Positions 7,156 through 13,599 of a DNA stretch of 13,599 bases are shown piece after piece. The translations under genes and the position numbers were made by a program. The stretch is from Leptolinea sp. (GTDB lineage Bacteria; Chloroflexota; Anaerolineae; Anaerolineales; Anaerolineaceae). Positions within the stretch are counted from its first letter, which is position 1. Every line of letters begins with the position of its first letter. The stretch covers positions 1-13,599 of the forward strand of contig JALHEL010000020.1 in NCBI GenBank assembly GCA_022837205.1. Reading direction: 5' to 3'. The notes under the pieces were generated by a model. That model had not been told where the DNA came from and did not search any database. It was given only the letters and a program-made list of their open reading frames with translations.

Positions 7156-8145
7156 TTAATTAAAAATAAAAGTCTTTGAAACATAGTAATTAAAGAAAAA
7201 CATCCCCAACTCCGCCGCCAATTTCAAAAATATGGGATGAATAGGGATTATTTTTTCTCCGATAGTGATCAAGCTCCAAACAATGGAGCCTGAAAAAATC
7301 ACCAAGCCGACATATTTTGCAAAAGAGCGTTTCGTTCCATTTTTCGGCTTAAAAACAACGGATTTCAGCAAGAAATAATTTACCAGAAGCGAAGCTACCC
7401 GGCCGGTGACCAAAGCCAAAAGATTGCCGAATCCGATTTGTATACCCAGAAAAAAAACAGTATTGTCTACGAGGAATGAAAGGACAGAACTTCCCGAATA
7501 ACGCAAAAACGTATTCAATGTATAAAATAGCAGGTTGATTCTGCGGAGGCTGTTTACCGCAACAGCCCCGTCATTTTTCCGATTTACTTGTGTCAGAAAA
7601 ATCGGGATGCCTTGTCGCTCACATTTCAACAGCCACGGGAACAAGGAAAACTTTTTATCTTCGGAATATGGATTTGCCGAGGTGATCGCTTGTGGCGGGA
7701 TAATCCATAAGGAAGCCTTCGGACCTTCCAATTTCCTTCGAATCCACCGAATCATTCGGACGATCCCATTATCTTCAACGGATTCCTGGGTCGTTAAGAT
7801 TTCCAATAGATAAAAGGCTTGCGGATTTTTTCGGGCCGATGCCAATTGTTCATTCAATTCCGAATCTGAAATAACCGCATCGTCCGAACAAATGACAAAA
7901 AAGCTTTCGAGCCCGGTATTTTTTTCCGAGTGAAATAATAAATTTCCAAGAGCTTCCTGAAAGTTATTTCCTGAGAAAGGAACGACGGGAACAGATCGGA
8001 TAAATTCATTTTCGGTTCGCACCGGTTCTGCCGACAAAAAAGCAACCGGTATTCCACCGAGTTTGACCAATGAATTAAAAAGAGAAATAAAATCACAGCT
8101 TTGATTCAAATGAATAAAAATAAAGGGGAATGACTGTTCGGGCAC
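7156..8145 (-). CDS. GtrA-family membrane protein fused to a degenerate GT2 domain
   Basis: The 329-aa protein ends in a GtrA domain (about residues 212-329) with four predicted helices (about 216-236, 240-260, 276-297, 303-323), including FLRYSGSSVLSFLVDN and the terminal NYYVSKTFIFN. GtrA proteins are thought to move polyprenyl-linked sugars across the membrane. Residues 1-211 follow the layout of a GT2 polyprenyl-phosphate glycosyltransferase, with an opening strand at 6-12, a helix after G61, a strand FFVICSDDAV at 82-91, and the CERQGIPIFLTQV segment at 175-187. The IPAYNP, VVDDGS and DADGQ motifs are not preserved. I infer a bifunctional GT2/GtrA gene whose transferase half has lost catalysis. 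The start is GTG at 8145, supported by AAGGA 5 nt upstream. It diverges from the flavoprotein gene at 8283. Confidence 0.8.
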   Translation of the reverse strand: MPEQSFPFIFIHLNQSCDFISLFNSLVKLGGIPVAFLSAEPVRTENEFIRSVPVVPFSGNNFQEALGNLLFHSEKNTGLESFFVICSDDAVISDSELNEQLASARKNPQAFYLLEILTTQESVEDNGIVRMIRWIRRKLEGPKASLWIIPPQAITSANPYSEDKKFSLFPWLLKCERQGIPIFLTQVNRKNDGAVAVNSLRRINLLFYTLNTFLRYSGSSVLSFLVDNTVFFLGIQIGFGNLLALVTGRVASLLVNYFLLKSVVFKPKNGTKRSFAKYVGLVIFSGSIVWSLITIGEKIIPIHPIFLKLAAELGMFFFNYYVSKTFIFN

Positions 8146-8282
8146 GATTTTCCTTACGCTTCATTATTTTCGACACATGCATTTTAACGGATGATTCTCG
8201 TATCTGCCAATGGAACTGATAAACGCAGAGTAAAATAAACCTTAATAAAGTATGGGATTAAAAAAACGGTAGGGAGATATTT

Positions 8283-9566
8283 ATGAAAATAGCAATTATC
8301 GGATCGGGTCTGACCGGCATGACCGCAGCCTGGAATCTCAGAAAACAGGGACACGAAGTGACCATTTTTGAAAAAGAAAAGGAACCCGGCGGATTAGCCC
8401 GCGGATTTCGTGAACCTCAATGGCAGGATTCCGTTGAATGCTTTTATCATCATATTTTCACCGGTGATTCGGATATTCTTTCTTTATTTAAAGATCTCGG
8501 GGTATCAAATTCGGTAGAATTCAGATCTCCTAAAACAGTCATGTATTATCGGGGAAAGTTTTATCCCTTTGATTCCATACCGTCGGCTATCCTTTACCCC
8601 GGCCTCGGCTTAGGAAGCAAAATCCGTTTTGGTTTTGTCGGTTTGTATTTGCGACTTTTTAGTCCATGGAAAGAAATGGAAAAAGTTACCGCGGAAGAAT
8701 GGATGCTCAAATATGCCGGAGAACATGTTTACCGGTCCATGTGGGAACCGATGATGCTTGGGAAATTCGGTGAGAAATATGCAAAAGAAGTCAACATGGC
8801 ATGGCTTTGGGCCCGTATCCATTCCAGATCCACATCTCTGGGAACCTTTCGTGGCGGCTTTCAGACTTTCATCAATATTTTTTCCGAAAAGTTGATTGCG
8901 AACGGTGTGGAGATTCGTTTTGAATCGAATGTCACACAGATAAAGAGACAAAAAGAATCTTCCATAACAGTAACTGCAGACGGAAAAAATGACGATTTTG
9001 ATCGGGTTATTGCTACGATATCGCCGGCGGCTTTTTCGGCTATATCACCGGATTTACCCGCCGATTATCGTCAGTCTTTACTGGATCTGAAGAATATGGG
9101 CGCAGTTGTAATGGTTTTATCGTTGAAACATCCTCTCTCCCCCGAAGGTTATTATTGGTATAACCTCCCCAAGAGTGAAGGGTTTCCTTTTCTTTCTTTG
9201 GTGGAGCACACCAACTTTGTTCCGCGAGAACGTTTCGGAAACGAAACCATCATTTATGCGGGAGATTATCTGGAGACCGATCATGAATATTTCTCTCTTC
9301 CGAAAAATGAGTTGTTGCAACGGGTTTTACCCGGGCTTAAGAAAATAAACCCGAATTTTGAAGAGGATTGGGTTATAAACAGTTGGAAATTCTCGGCAAA
9401 ATATGCTCAACCAATTCCTTTTATCAATCAATCCGAACACATTCCGTCCATAGAGACTCCGATTAACGGGTTATATTTAGCATCCATGAGCCAAATTTAC
9501 CCTTGGGATCGGGGAATGAATTATGCGGTAAGGATGGGAAATACTGTAGCCCGGATGATCGGATAA
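8283..9566 (+). CDS. FAD-dependent amine-oxidase-fold protein (protoporphyrinogen-oxidase-like)
   Basis: The 427-aa product has the N-terminal FAD motif IIGSGLTGMTAAWNL with an acidic IFEKEKEPGGLAR following, typical of the NAD(P)/FAD oxidoreductases grouped with protoporphyrinogen oxidase and UDP-galactopyranose mutase. The middle contains a WEPMMLGKFG segment and LGTFRGGFQTFINIFSEKL, the region that normally positions the FAD-binding helix. The C-terminus carries GLYLASMSQIYPWDRGMNYAVRMG, the closing FAD signature of the group. No heme genes are nearby, so heme synthesis is not implied; relatives often sit in glycolipid or surface-polymer loci, which fits the divergent GtrA gene. The start at 8283 is well supported by AGGGAG 6 nt upstream. 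The substrate is unknown. Confidence 0.85.
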   Translation: MKIAIIGSGLTGMTAAWNLRKQGHEVTIFEKEKEPGGLARGFREPQWQDSVECFYHHIFTGDSDILSLFKDLGVSNSVEFRSPKTVMYYRGKFYPFDSIPSAILYPGLGLGSKIRFGFVGLYLRLFSPWKEMEKVTAEEWMLKYAGEHVYRSMWEPMMLGKFGEKYAKEVNMAWLWARIHSRSTSLGTFRGGFQTFINIFSEKLIANGVEIRFESNVTQIKRQKESSITVTADGKNDDFDRVIATISPAAFSAISPDLPADYRQSLLDLKNMGAVVMVLSLKHPLSPEGYYWYNLPKSEGFPFLSLVEHTNFVPRERFGNETIIYAGDYLETDHEYFSLPKNELLQRVLPGLKKINPNFEEDWVINSWKFSAKYAQPIPFINQSEHIPSIETPINGLYLASMSQIYPWDRGMNYAVRMGNTVARMIG

Positions 9567-9777
9567 TGATTTTTGCTAATTCGAATTTCTGGCAATTATT
9601 TGTTTCAATTCACTTTGTAATTCTTAAAATTTTTTTGATTTGAATAGACGTTCTAATATTTATGCGAATTAATCCTCAGCTGATTTCTTGTCTGAATATG
9701 AGAAAATTTTGCTGATGATATCCAAAGTAAAGAAGCGAATCGATCGAAACACGCATAATTTCGGAATGCGATGAAGT

Positions 9778-9805
9778 TTCTTTAAGGTTGATCAACCTTA
9801 AAGAA
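9778..9805. repeat. Perfect 28-bp palindrome upstream of dnaA
   Basis: The left arm TTCTTTAAGGTTGA is followed directly by its exact reverse complement TCAACCTTAAAGAA, centred on GATC. Allowing a 2-nt bulge, GAA at 9773-9775 and TTC at 9806-9808 extend the pairing. T7 follows at 9811-9817. It may be an operator for a dimeric regulator of dnaA, an origin element, or a hairpin that ends the flavoprotein transcript from 8283. The symmetry is certain and the function is not. Confidence 0.7.
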
Positions 9806-9915
9806 TTCGATTTTTTTAAGTTGTTTTTCGGTAATATTAAGAAGACCTTAATGTTAGAATAAATTCAGTTCGATAAACAAGCAAACATTTCGAACCAAGC
9901 TCAATAATAAGTTCT

Positions 9916-9946
9916 TTGGAACTTAATCATAAATATTTTTTATACA
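9916..9946 (+). promoter_or_regulatory. Tentative dnaA promoter
   Basis: TTGGAA (9916-9921) and TATACA (9941-9946) lie 19 bp apart, within an AT-rich tract about 60-90 bp before the dnaA ATG. The spacing is longer than the 17-bp optimum. If used, transcription would start near 9953, which would exclude the in-frame TTG at 9916 as the dnaA start. Confidence 0.25.
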
Positions 9947-10002
9947 ATTTCGGCCACAAGACAAGTAACATTGTGGTTTTATTGTCTCTATACGGTAAAA
10001 AA

Positions 10003-11403
10003 ATGGCTCAAACTGACGAAACAAAGATAACTACTTATAAAATAACCCCCGAAAAAGCGTGGGAAGCAGCCATCGGCCAACTGAAGATAACGATGGATAA
10101 GCAAACCTTTTCGACTTTAATGGGAAAATCGGAATTTGTTAAGTATGAAAACAATACTTTTTTTATCAGCGTTCCGAATACCTTTACAAGAGATTGGTTA
10201 GAACAACGATTAACAGAAACGGTGATTCGAATTCTTTCCGGAATAATGGAGGGGCAGCAATTTGTCCAATTTGTATTGGAATCGAATGTTAATGCCATTC
10301 GGGAAGAAAAAACGGTTTTATCGCAACCCGCTGTCGCGACAGTTTCCGCATCTCAATCCGTCTGTCGGGAAGGGGCTATCAATCCCCGATATACTTTTGA
10401 TAATTTTATTGTCGGTCCGTCCAACAATCTTGCCTATGCGGCTTCACGGGCTGTCGCGGCAATGCCGGCGACGGCTTACAACCCGTTATTTATTTACAGC
10501 GGAGTCGGATTGGGGAAAACGCATTTGCTCCATGCGATCGGAAATGAAATCATTCGGAATCAAAATAAAGCGGTGTTATATGTCTCATCCGAAGAATTCA
10601 CCAACGATTTTATCAACTCGATTCAACGACATGAGAATACGGCTTTCCGAGAGAAATATCGCAACATTGATGTATTGCTGATTGATGATATTCAATTCAT
10701 CATCGGAAAAGAAAGCACACAGGAAGCTTTCTTCCATACCTTCAATACGTTGTATCAGCAGGATAAACAGATCATTATCACTTCCGATCGTTCTCCGAAA
10801 TCCATGTCGACATTGGATGAACGGATGAGATCGCGTTTTGAATGGGGCTTGACGGTCGATATGCAAACTCCGGATTTGGAAACCCGAATCGCAATTTTAT
10901 CTGTAAGAGCCGAAAAAGTAGGCAAAAGCATACCCAGAGATATTCTTGAAATGATTGCCAGGCAATTTCCGAACAATGTTCGTGAACTGGAAGGAGCTTT
11001 GAATCGGGTTTTAGCTGTTTCAGATTTGTGCGGAAAAACTTTGGATAAGGATTTAGTCTTAATGTCATTGGGGGAATTGTTGCCCCAACAAAATGCCACA
11101 CCGCTTGAACAGATTCTGAATGTCGTTTCAAAGGTTTTCGGAGTACCGACCGAAAAAATATTAAGTAGAGACCGATGTAAAAATGTCGCTTTATCTCGAC
11201 AAGTGGTCATGTTCCTCTTACGGAATGAAGAAAATCTTTCGTTACCCCAAATCGGCAAGGAATTGGGAGGAAGGGATCATTCCACTGTGATTCACGGTTG
11301 CGAGCGTGTTGCTTCTTTGCTGTCAAGTGACGTTCGGTTTCGCAATCTTTTCGAAAAAGTTCATGAACAGCTTTACGGTGAGCCATGTTTTGTTATGGCG
11401 TAA
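10003..11403 (+). CDS. dnaA: Chromosomal replication initiator protein DnaA
   Basis: The 466-aa protein is a complete DnaA. Domain I (about 15-90) contains AWEAAIGQLKITMDKQTF and is followed by a short variable domain II. The AAA+ domain III opens at about NPRYTFDNFIVGPSNNLAY and has Walker A GVGLGKTH (167-174, K172) and Walker B VLLIDDIQF (D228-D229), then IITSDRSPKSM and the arginine-finger region DERMRSRFEWG. Domain IV ends with the DNA-binding signature GGRDHSTVIHGCERV (422-436). It opens the origin by binding DnaA boxes in an ATP-dependent way. ATG at 10003 is preferred because domain I follows it; the frame extends 29 codons upstream to a TTG at 9916 with no homology-like content. There is no dnaN downstream; a terminator follows at once, so dnaA is monocistronic here. 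Confidence 0.97.
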   Translation: MAQTDETKITTYKITPEKAWEAAIGQLKITMDKQTFSTLMGKSEFVKYENNTFFISVPNTFTRDWLEQRLTETVIRILSGIMEGQQFVQFVLESNVNAIREEKTVLSQPAVATVSASQSVCREGAINPRYTFDNFIVGPSNNLAYAASRAVAAMPATAYNPLFIYSGVGLGKTHLLHAIGNEIIRNQNKAVLYVSSEEFTNDFINSIQRHENTAFREKYRNIDVLLIDDIQFIIGKESTQEAFFHTFNTLYQQDKQIIITSDRSPKSMSTLDERMRSRFEWGLTVDMQTPDLETRIAILSVRAEKVGKSIPRDILEMIARQFPNNVRELEGALNRVLAVSDLCGKTLDKDLVLMSLGELLPQQNATPLEQILNVVSKVFGVPTEKILSRDRCKNVALSRQVVMFLLRNEENLSLPQIGKELGGRDHSTVIHGCERVASLLSSDVRFRNLFEKVHEQLYGEPCFVMA

Positions 11404-11430
11404 TCTAAGATTTTTCCATTTTATTCGTCG

Positions 11431-11459
11431 GGCTCTTTTTTAAAAAGAGTCCTTTTTTT
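11431..11459 (+). terminator. Intrinsic terminator of dnaA
   Basis: GGCTCTTTTT pairs with AAAAAGAG-T-CC across a very short loop, with one bulged T, and is followed by TTTTTTT. It lies 28 bp after the dnaA stop and separates dnaA from the secreted-protein genes. Confidence 0.85.
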
Positions 11460-11576
11460 ATTCCGATCCGGTTTTGGAACATTTGGGTCGATTAAGACGT
11501 TCTTAGAATAGCTCTTTCAGGCAGATTGATCAGCAAGAAAGACGAGTAAATCAAATAAAAGGAAATCAGTATAAAA

Positions 11577-11607
11577 CTTGCACCTTAATCCGTATTCAGT
11601 TCGGATT
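11577..11607 (+). promoter_or_regulatory. Leader element: CTTGCACCTTA word and small hairpin
   Basis: CTTGCACCTTA at 11577-11587 also occurs exactly in the leader of the next paralogous gene (12451-12461). It is followed by a 6-bp hairpin, AATCCG (11587-11592) with CGGATT (11602-11607). A TATAAA lies just upstream at 11570-11575. It may be a shared promoter or operator for the two secreted-protein genes; no known factor site is recognised. Confidence 0.35.
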
Positions 11608-11641
11608 GTTGAATTGGAAATATTTCGAAAAGGAGGTTTGC

Positions 11642-12328
11642 GTGTCAAAAAGAAATCTGATTATCATTTTCGCCGTTGTTGTGATTTCGCTTGCAGGCTT
11701 TGGGGCGGCATATGCCAGCGGATCAACCCAATATTCATGGCCAAACAATTGCGGCAATTGGAACCAGTGTAACTGCGGATGGAATAATTGTTGTTGCAAC
11801 TATTATGTCCCCCCGCAACCGTCATTATGTGCATCTTTCATTGCCGATGTCACCGTCCCGGATGGATCTTATATCGCTCCGGGAAGCTCATTTACAAAAA
11901 CGTGGCGGATTCGAAACAACGGTACAACCACTTGGAATACCAACTATAAGTTATTCTTCTCAAGCGGGAGCCAAATGTCCGGACCGTCATGGGTCGCAAT
12001 GCCATATAATGTCGCTCCGGGCCAAACGGTGGATCTGTCGGTAAATCTTATCGCTCCCACCACAGGCGGGACTTATCGCGGCAATTGGAAGTTGCAGTCG
12101 GATACGGGCGTCACCTTCGGTGTCGGATCCACTTGTCAGGTTCCGATCTGGGTCGAAATAAAGACCCAACAACCGGTCTATTACAACAACTGTTGTTACG
12201 GGAATTGCTGTTGCGTTTATCCGTGTAATTGCCCATGCACTCCCACGGTTCCTTCCACTCCGGTGAACTGGCAGAATTGGAGTACAACTCAAGCCCCGGC
12301 ATGGCCGACTTGGCCTGATTGGAACTGA
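11642..12328 (+). CDS. Secreted Cys-rich protein with one NBR1-type Ig-like domain
   Basis: The 228-aa product has a clear signal peptide (SKRNLIIIFAVVVISLAGF, likely cut after AYA at about residue 25). A short Asn/Cys/Trp-rich linker follows (C37, C43, C45, C50-C52). One Ig-like domain of the 'next to BRCA1' type spans about 66-173, with VTVPDGSYIAPG, TKTWRIRNNGTTTW, and GTYRGNWKLQSDTGVTFGVG. A second Cys-rich segment (C184, C185, C189-C191, C195, C197, C199) and a Pro/Trp/Thr-rich tail close the protein. In bacteria these domains occur in exported proteins, where they are thought to act as adhesion or spacer modules. There is no LPXTG motif or lipobox. GTG at 11642 is the start, with AGGAGG 5 nt upstream. 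Confidence 0.88.
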   Translation: MSKRNLIIIFAVVVISLAGFGAAYASGSTQYSWPNNCGNWNQCNCGWNNCCCNYYVPPQPSLCASFIADVTVPDGSYIAPGSSFTKTWRIRNNGTTTWNTNYKLFFSSGSQMSGPSWVAMPYNVAPGQTVDLSVNLIAPTTGGTYRGNWKLQSDTGVTFGVGSTCQVPIWVEIKTQQPVYYNNCCYGNCCCVYPCNCPCTPTVPSTPVNWQNWSTTQAPAWPTWPDWN

Positions 12329-12364
12329 GGATTGTTTCGTTAAAATCTTCGGCGGAAAATCAAC

Positions 12365-12408
12365 AATAAAAGCAGAGCCTTTCATTTAAGGATGGCTTTG
12401 CTTTTATT
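12365..12408 (+). terminator. Intrinsic terminator after the first NBR1-domain gene
   Basis: A 15-bp stem (12365-12379 with 12394-12408, one G-U pair) encloses a 14-nt loop, and its 3' arm runs into a T-rich tail (CTTTTATTTTATAT). It lies 36 bp after the stop at 12328. The two paralogous genes are therefore probably separate transcription units. Confidence 0.75.
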
Positions 12409-12450
12409 TTATATTCCTCGAAAATCCGAAAAAGCAAAGTTAGCACGAAT

Positions 12451-12537
12451 CTTGCACCTTATTGAAAACAAATTGATTGATTCTCTCCGGTTGGAACGGG
12501 TTCAAAGCTTTCATGGAAAAATACAGGGAACCGGAGA
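12451..12537 (+). promoter_or_regulatory. Leader of the second NBR1-domain gene: shared word plus hairpin
   Basis: CTTGCACCTTA (12451-12461) repeats the word found before the first paralogue. Downstream, TCTCCGGTT (12484-12492) pairs exactly with AACCGGAGA (12529-12537) around a 36-nt loop. The leader thus has a possible regulatory stem between the shared word and the ribosome-binding site at 12576-12581. No known riboswitch fold is recognised. Confidence 0.35.
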
Positions 12538-12586
12538 ATATAAGCTGATTTTGAGAATTTTCAATAGGGACCAAGAGGAGGAAATT

Positions 12587-13599
12587 GTGTATAAAAAGCA
12601 ATTTTTTACAATCATAGCAATGGCAATATTCACCGTTTTGATTGGAGTGATTGCGGTTCAGGCATCTCCCGACGTTCAGGGTTATTACGGATTTAATAAT
12701 CCTCTTTGGGGAAATATGGATCAACCGTGGAACTATAACTATAACAACAGTTATAACTATACTTATAACAATGCCTATAGTTACAGTCCTCAAGTCTGCA
12801 ATCAATGCACATATGCTTGCAATCGGGCCGAATTTGTAAAGGATGTGACGGTTCCGGATGGAAGTTATATCGCTCCCGGCGCTTCCTTTACCAAAACCTG
12901 GCGTATTCGAAATACCGGGACCACCACCTGGACCACAGCTTACCGTCTCGTATTTTCCGGAGGAGATTCCTTAGGCGCACCCTCATCGGTTGCTTTTCCG
13001 TATTCCGTATCCCCCGGTTACTGGATGGATATTTCCGTACCTCTGAGGGCCCCCAATGCAGCCGGGACATTTCAAGGAAACTGGATGCTCCAAAGCAGTG
13101 ACGGCACATTATTCGGTGTAGGCTGTAACGGTCAGGTTCCGATTTGGGTGAAGATATCAACGGTCAGCAACAGCTGCGCCACTGTCGCCTATTCTTGCAA
13201 CAATTGCAATGTAAACTACTGTAATCCGGCCTGCTATGGATCCTACTATAACCAGATCACAAAAAATCCTTATTGCAACAACAAAATTCGCTCCGTAAAT
13301 GACATCACGATTCCGGACGATACGGAAATGGATCCCGGAACTTCTTTCCGAAAGACCTGGAGCATGAAAAACGGCGGCACTTGTGTTTGGAATGAAGGAT
13401 ATTCCCTGATATTCAGCGGCGGAGATGCGATGGGCTGGAAAACTCCCGTCTTTTTACCGAATCCCGTTTATCCGGGCGAAACCGTCGAAATCAGTATTGA
13501 TCTAAAAGCCCCCAACATTCCGGGAGACTATCGTGGATACTATAAATTGCGCGATAATCTGGGGTTTACTTTCGGATACGGATCCTATGCCAATAAAGC
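12587..13599 (+). CDS. Secreted protein with at least two NBR1-type Ig-like domains (3' end outside window)
   Basis: The frame opens at GTG 12587, 5 nt after AGGAGG, and stays open through the window end (337 complete codons). A signal peptide (YKKQFFTIIAMAIFTVLIGV, cut near AVQA about residue 26) leads into an Asn/Tyr repeat (NYNYNNSYNYTYNNAYSYS, about 49-67) and a CxxCxxxC cluster (71-78). Ig-like domain 1 spans about 81-190 (VTVPDGSYIAPG, TKTWRIRNTGTTTW, FQGNWMLQSSDGTLFGVG). A Cys-rich linker (C197, C204, C207, C212, C216, C230) follows. Domain 2 starts near 235 and is more divergent (DITIPDDTEMDPG, RKTWSMKNGGTCVW, YRGYYKLRDNLGFTFGYG). It is a paralogue of the gene at 11642, arranged in tandem; more domains may lie beyond the window. 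Confidence 0.88.
   Translation, partial: MYKKQFFTIIAMAIFTVLIGVIAVQASPDVQGYYGFNNPLWGNMDQPWNYNYNNSYNYTYNNAYSYSPQVCNQCTYACNRAEFVKDVTVPDGSYIAPGASFTKTWRIRNTGTTTWTTAYRLVFSGGDSLGAPSSVAFPYSVSPGYWMDISVPLRAPNAAGTFQGNWMLQSSDGTLFGVGCNGQVPIWVKISTVSNSCATVAYSCNNCNVNYCNPACYGSYYNQITKNPYCNNKIRSVNDITIPDDTEMDPGTSFRKTWSMKNGGTCVWNEGYSLIFSGGDAMGWKTPVFLPNPVYPGETVEISIDLKAPNIPGDYRGYYKLRDNLGFTFGYGSYANK

Larger units (their letters stand above)
9567..10002 (+). other. 436-bp non-coding AT-rich region upstream of dnaA; possible origin/control region
   Basis: No convincing gene is present here. The stretch is markedly AT-rich and contains a perfect 28-bp palindrome (9778-9805), a T7 run, an ACCTTAAT copy at 9845-9852 and a possible dnaA promoter. 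No cluster of canonical DnaA boxes (TTATCCACA) was found by eye; the closest words have about three mismatches. Origins often lie beside dnaA, so this is a candidate origin or autoregulatory region by position only. Confidence 0.35.

Noticed and set aside
9916..10002. A 29-codon N-terminal extension of dnaA from TTG at 9916
   Set aside because: The extension shows no DnaA domain I features, overlaps a possible promoter, and domain I begins shortly after the ATG at 10003.
9646..11503. AGACGTTCT at 9646-9654 and 11495-11503, on both sides of dnaA
   Set aside because: Two 9-mer matches in AT-rich spacers are weak evidence, and I recognise no factor site matching them.
12736..12790. Tandem AAC/TAT triplets as a DNA microsatellite
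   Set aside because: The pattern is irregular and is explained by Asn/Tyr codons in the coding frame.
12440..12805. A minus-strand ORF rich in Ile/Val
   Set aside because: The apparent hydrophobic run is the antisense reading of the Asn/Tyr repeat of the secreted protein; the plus-strand frame has the signal peptide and domains.
1..13599. CRISPR arrays, tRNA, rRNA or insertion sequences
   Set aside because: No spaced direct repeats, cloverleaf-like stems, rRNA words or transposase motifs were found on either strand.

Overview
The window looks like a moderately AT-rich bacterial chromosome segment. The gene content best fits a low-GC member of the Chloroflexota, class Anaerolineae. This is an inference from the secreted NBR1-type Ig-like domain proteins, a stand-alone dnaA with no dnaN beside it, GtrA/GT2 membrane proteins and a sortase linked to a tiny tail-anchored protein. 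No rRNA, tRNA, CRISPR array, transposase or phage gene was seen.

Layout. (1) 1-1311, plus strand: the 3' end of a GT4 glycosyltransferase, then an extended-SDR sugar-nucleotide epimerase/dehydratase, so the tail of a surface-polysaccharide cluster. (2) 1438-4724, plus strand: a tight operon of a 53-aa two-helix membrane protein, a SlyD-type FKBP prolyl isomerase with a His/Cys metal-binding tail, a class V (alanine-glyoxylate type) aminotransferase whose start overlaps the slyD stop, and a CrtI-like FAD desaturase/oxidoreductase. (3) 4738-8145, minus strand: a class V aminotransferase homologue lacking the PLP lysine and the substrate arginine (a probable pseudoenzyme), a terminator, a 69-aa tail-anchored protein, a sortase, and a GtrA flippase-like protein fused to a decayed GT2 domain. 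(4) 8283-9566, plus: a second FAD-dependent (protoporphyrinogen-oxidase-like) amine oxidase-fold protein, divergent from the GtrA gene. (5) 9567-11459: a 436-bp non-coding, AT-rich region with a perfect 28-bp palindrome, then dnaA and a clear intrinsic terminator. (6) 11642-13599, plus: two tandem secreted proteins with NBR1-type Ig-like domains separated by Cys-rich and Asn/Tyr-rich linkers. The second contains at least two domains and runs off the window.

How the parts relate. The GT4/SDR pair, the GT2-GtrA relic, the sortase and the exported Ig-like proteins all concern the cell envelope. The slyD-aminotransferase-CrtI operon faces, across 13 bp, a gene for a dead relative of its own aminotransferase, which suggests a partner, regulator or scaffold role. 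The most unusual signals are that pseudo-aminotransferase, the decayed GT2 domain, the dnaA-upstream palindrome together with a recurrent ACCTTAAT word found in the intergenic regions, and the paired Cys-rich NBR1-domain proteins, which share an 11-nt leader word.
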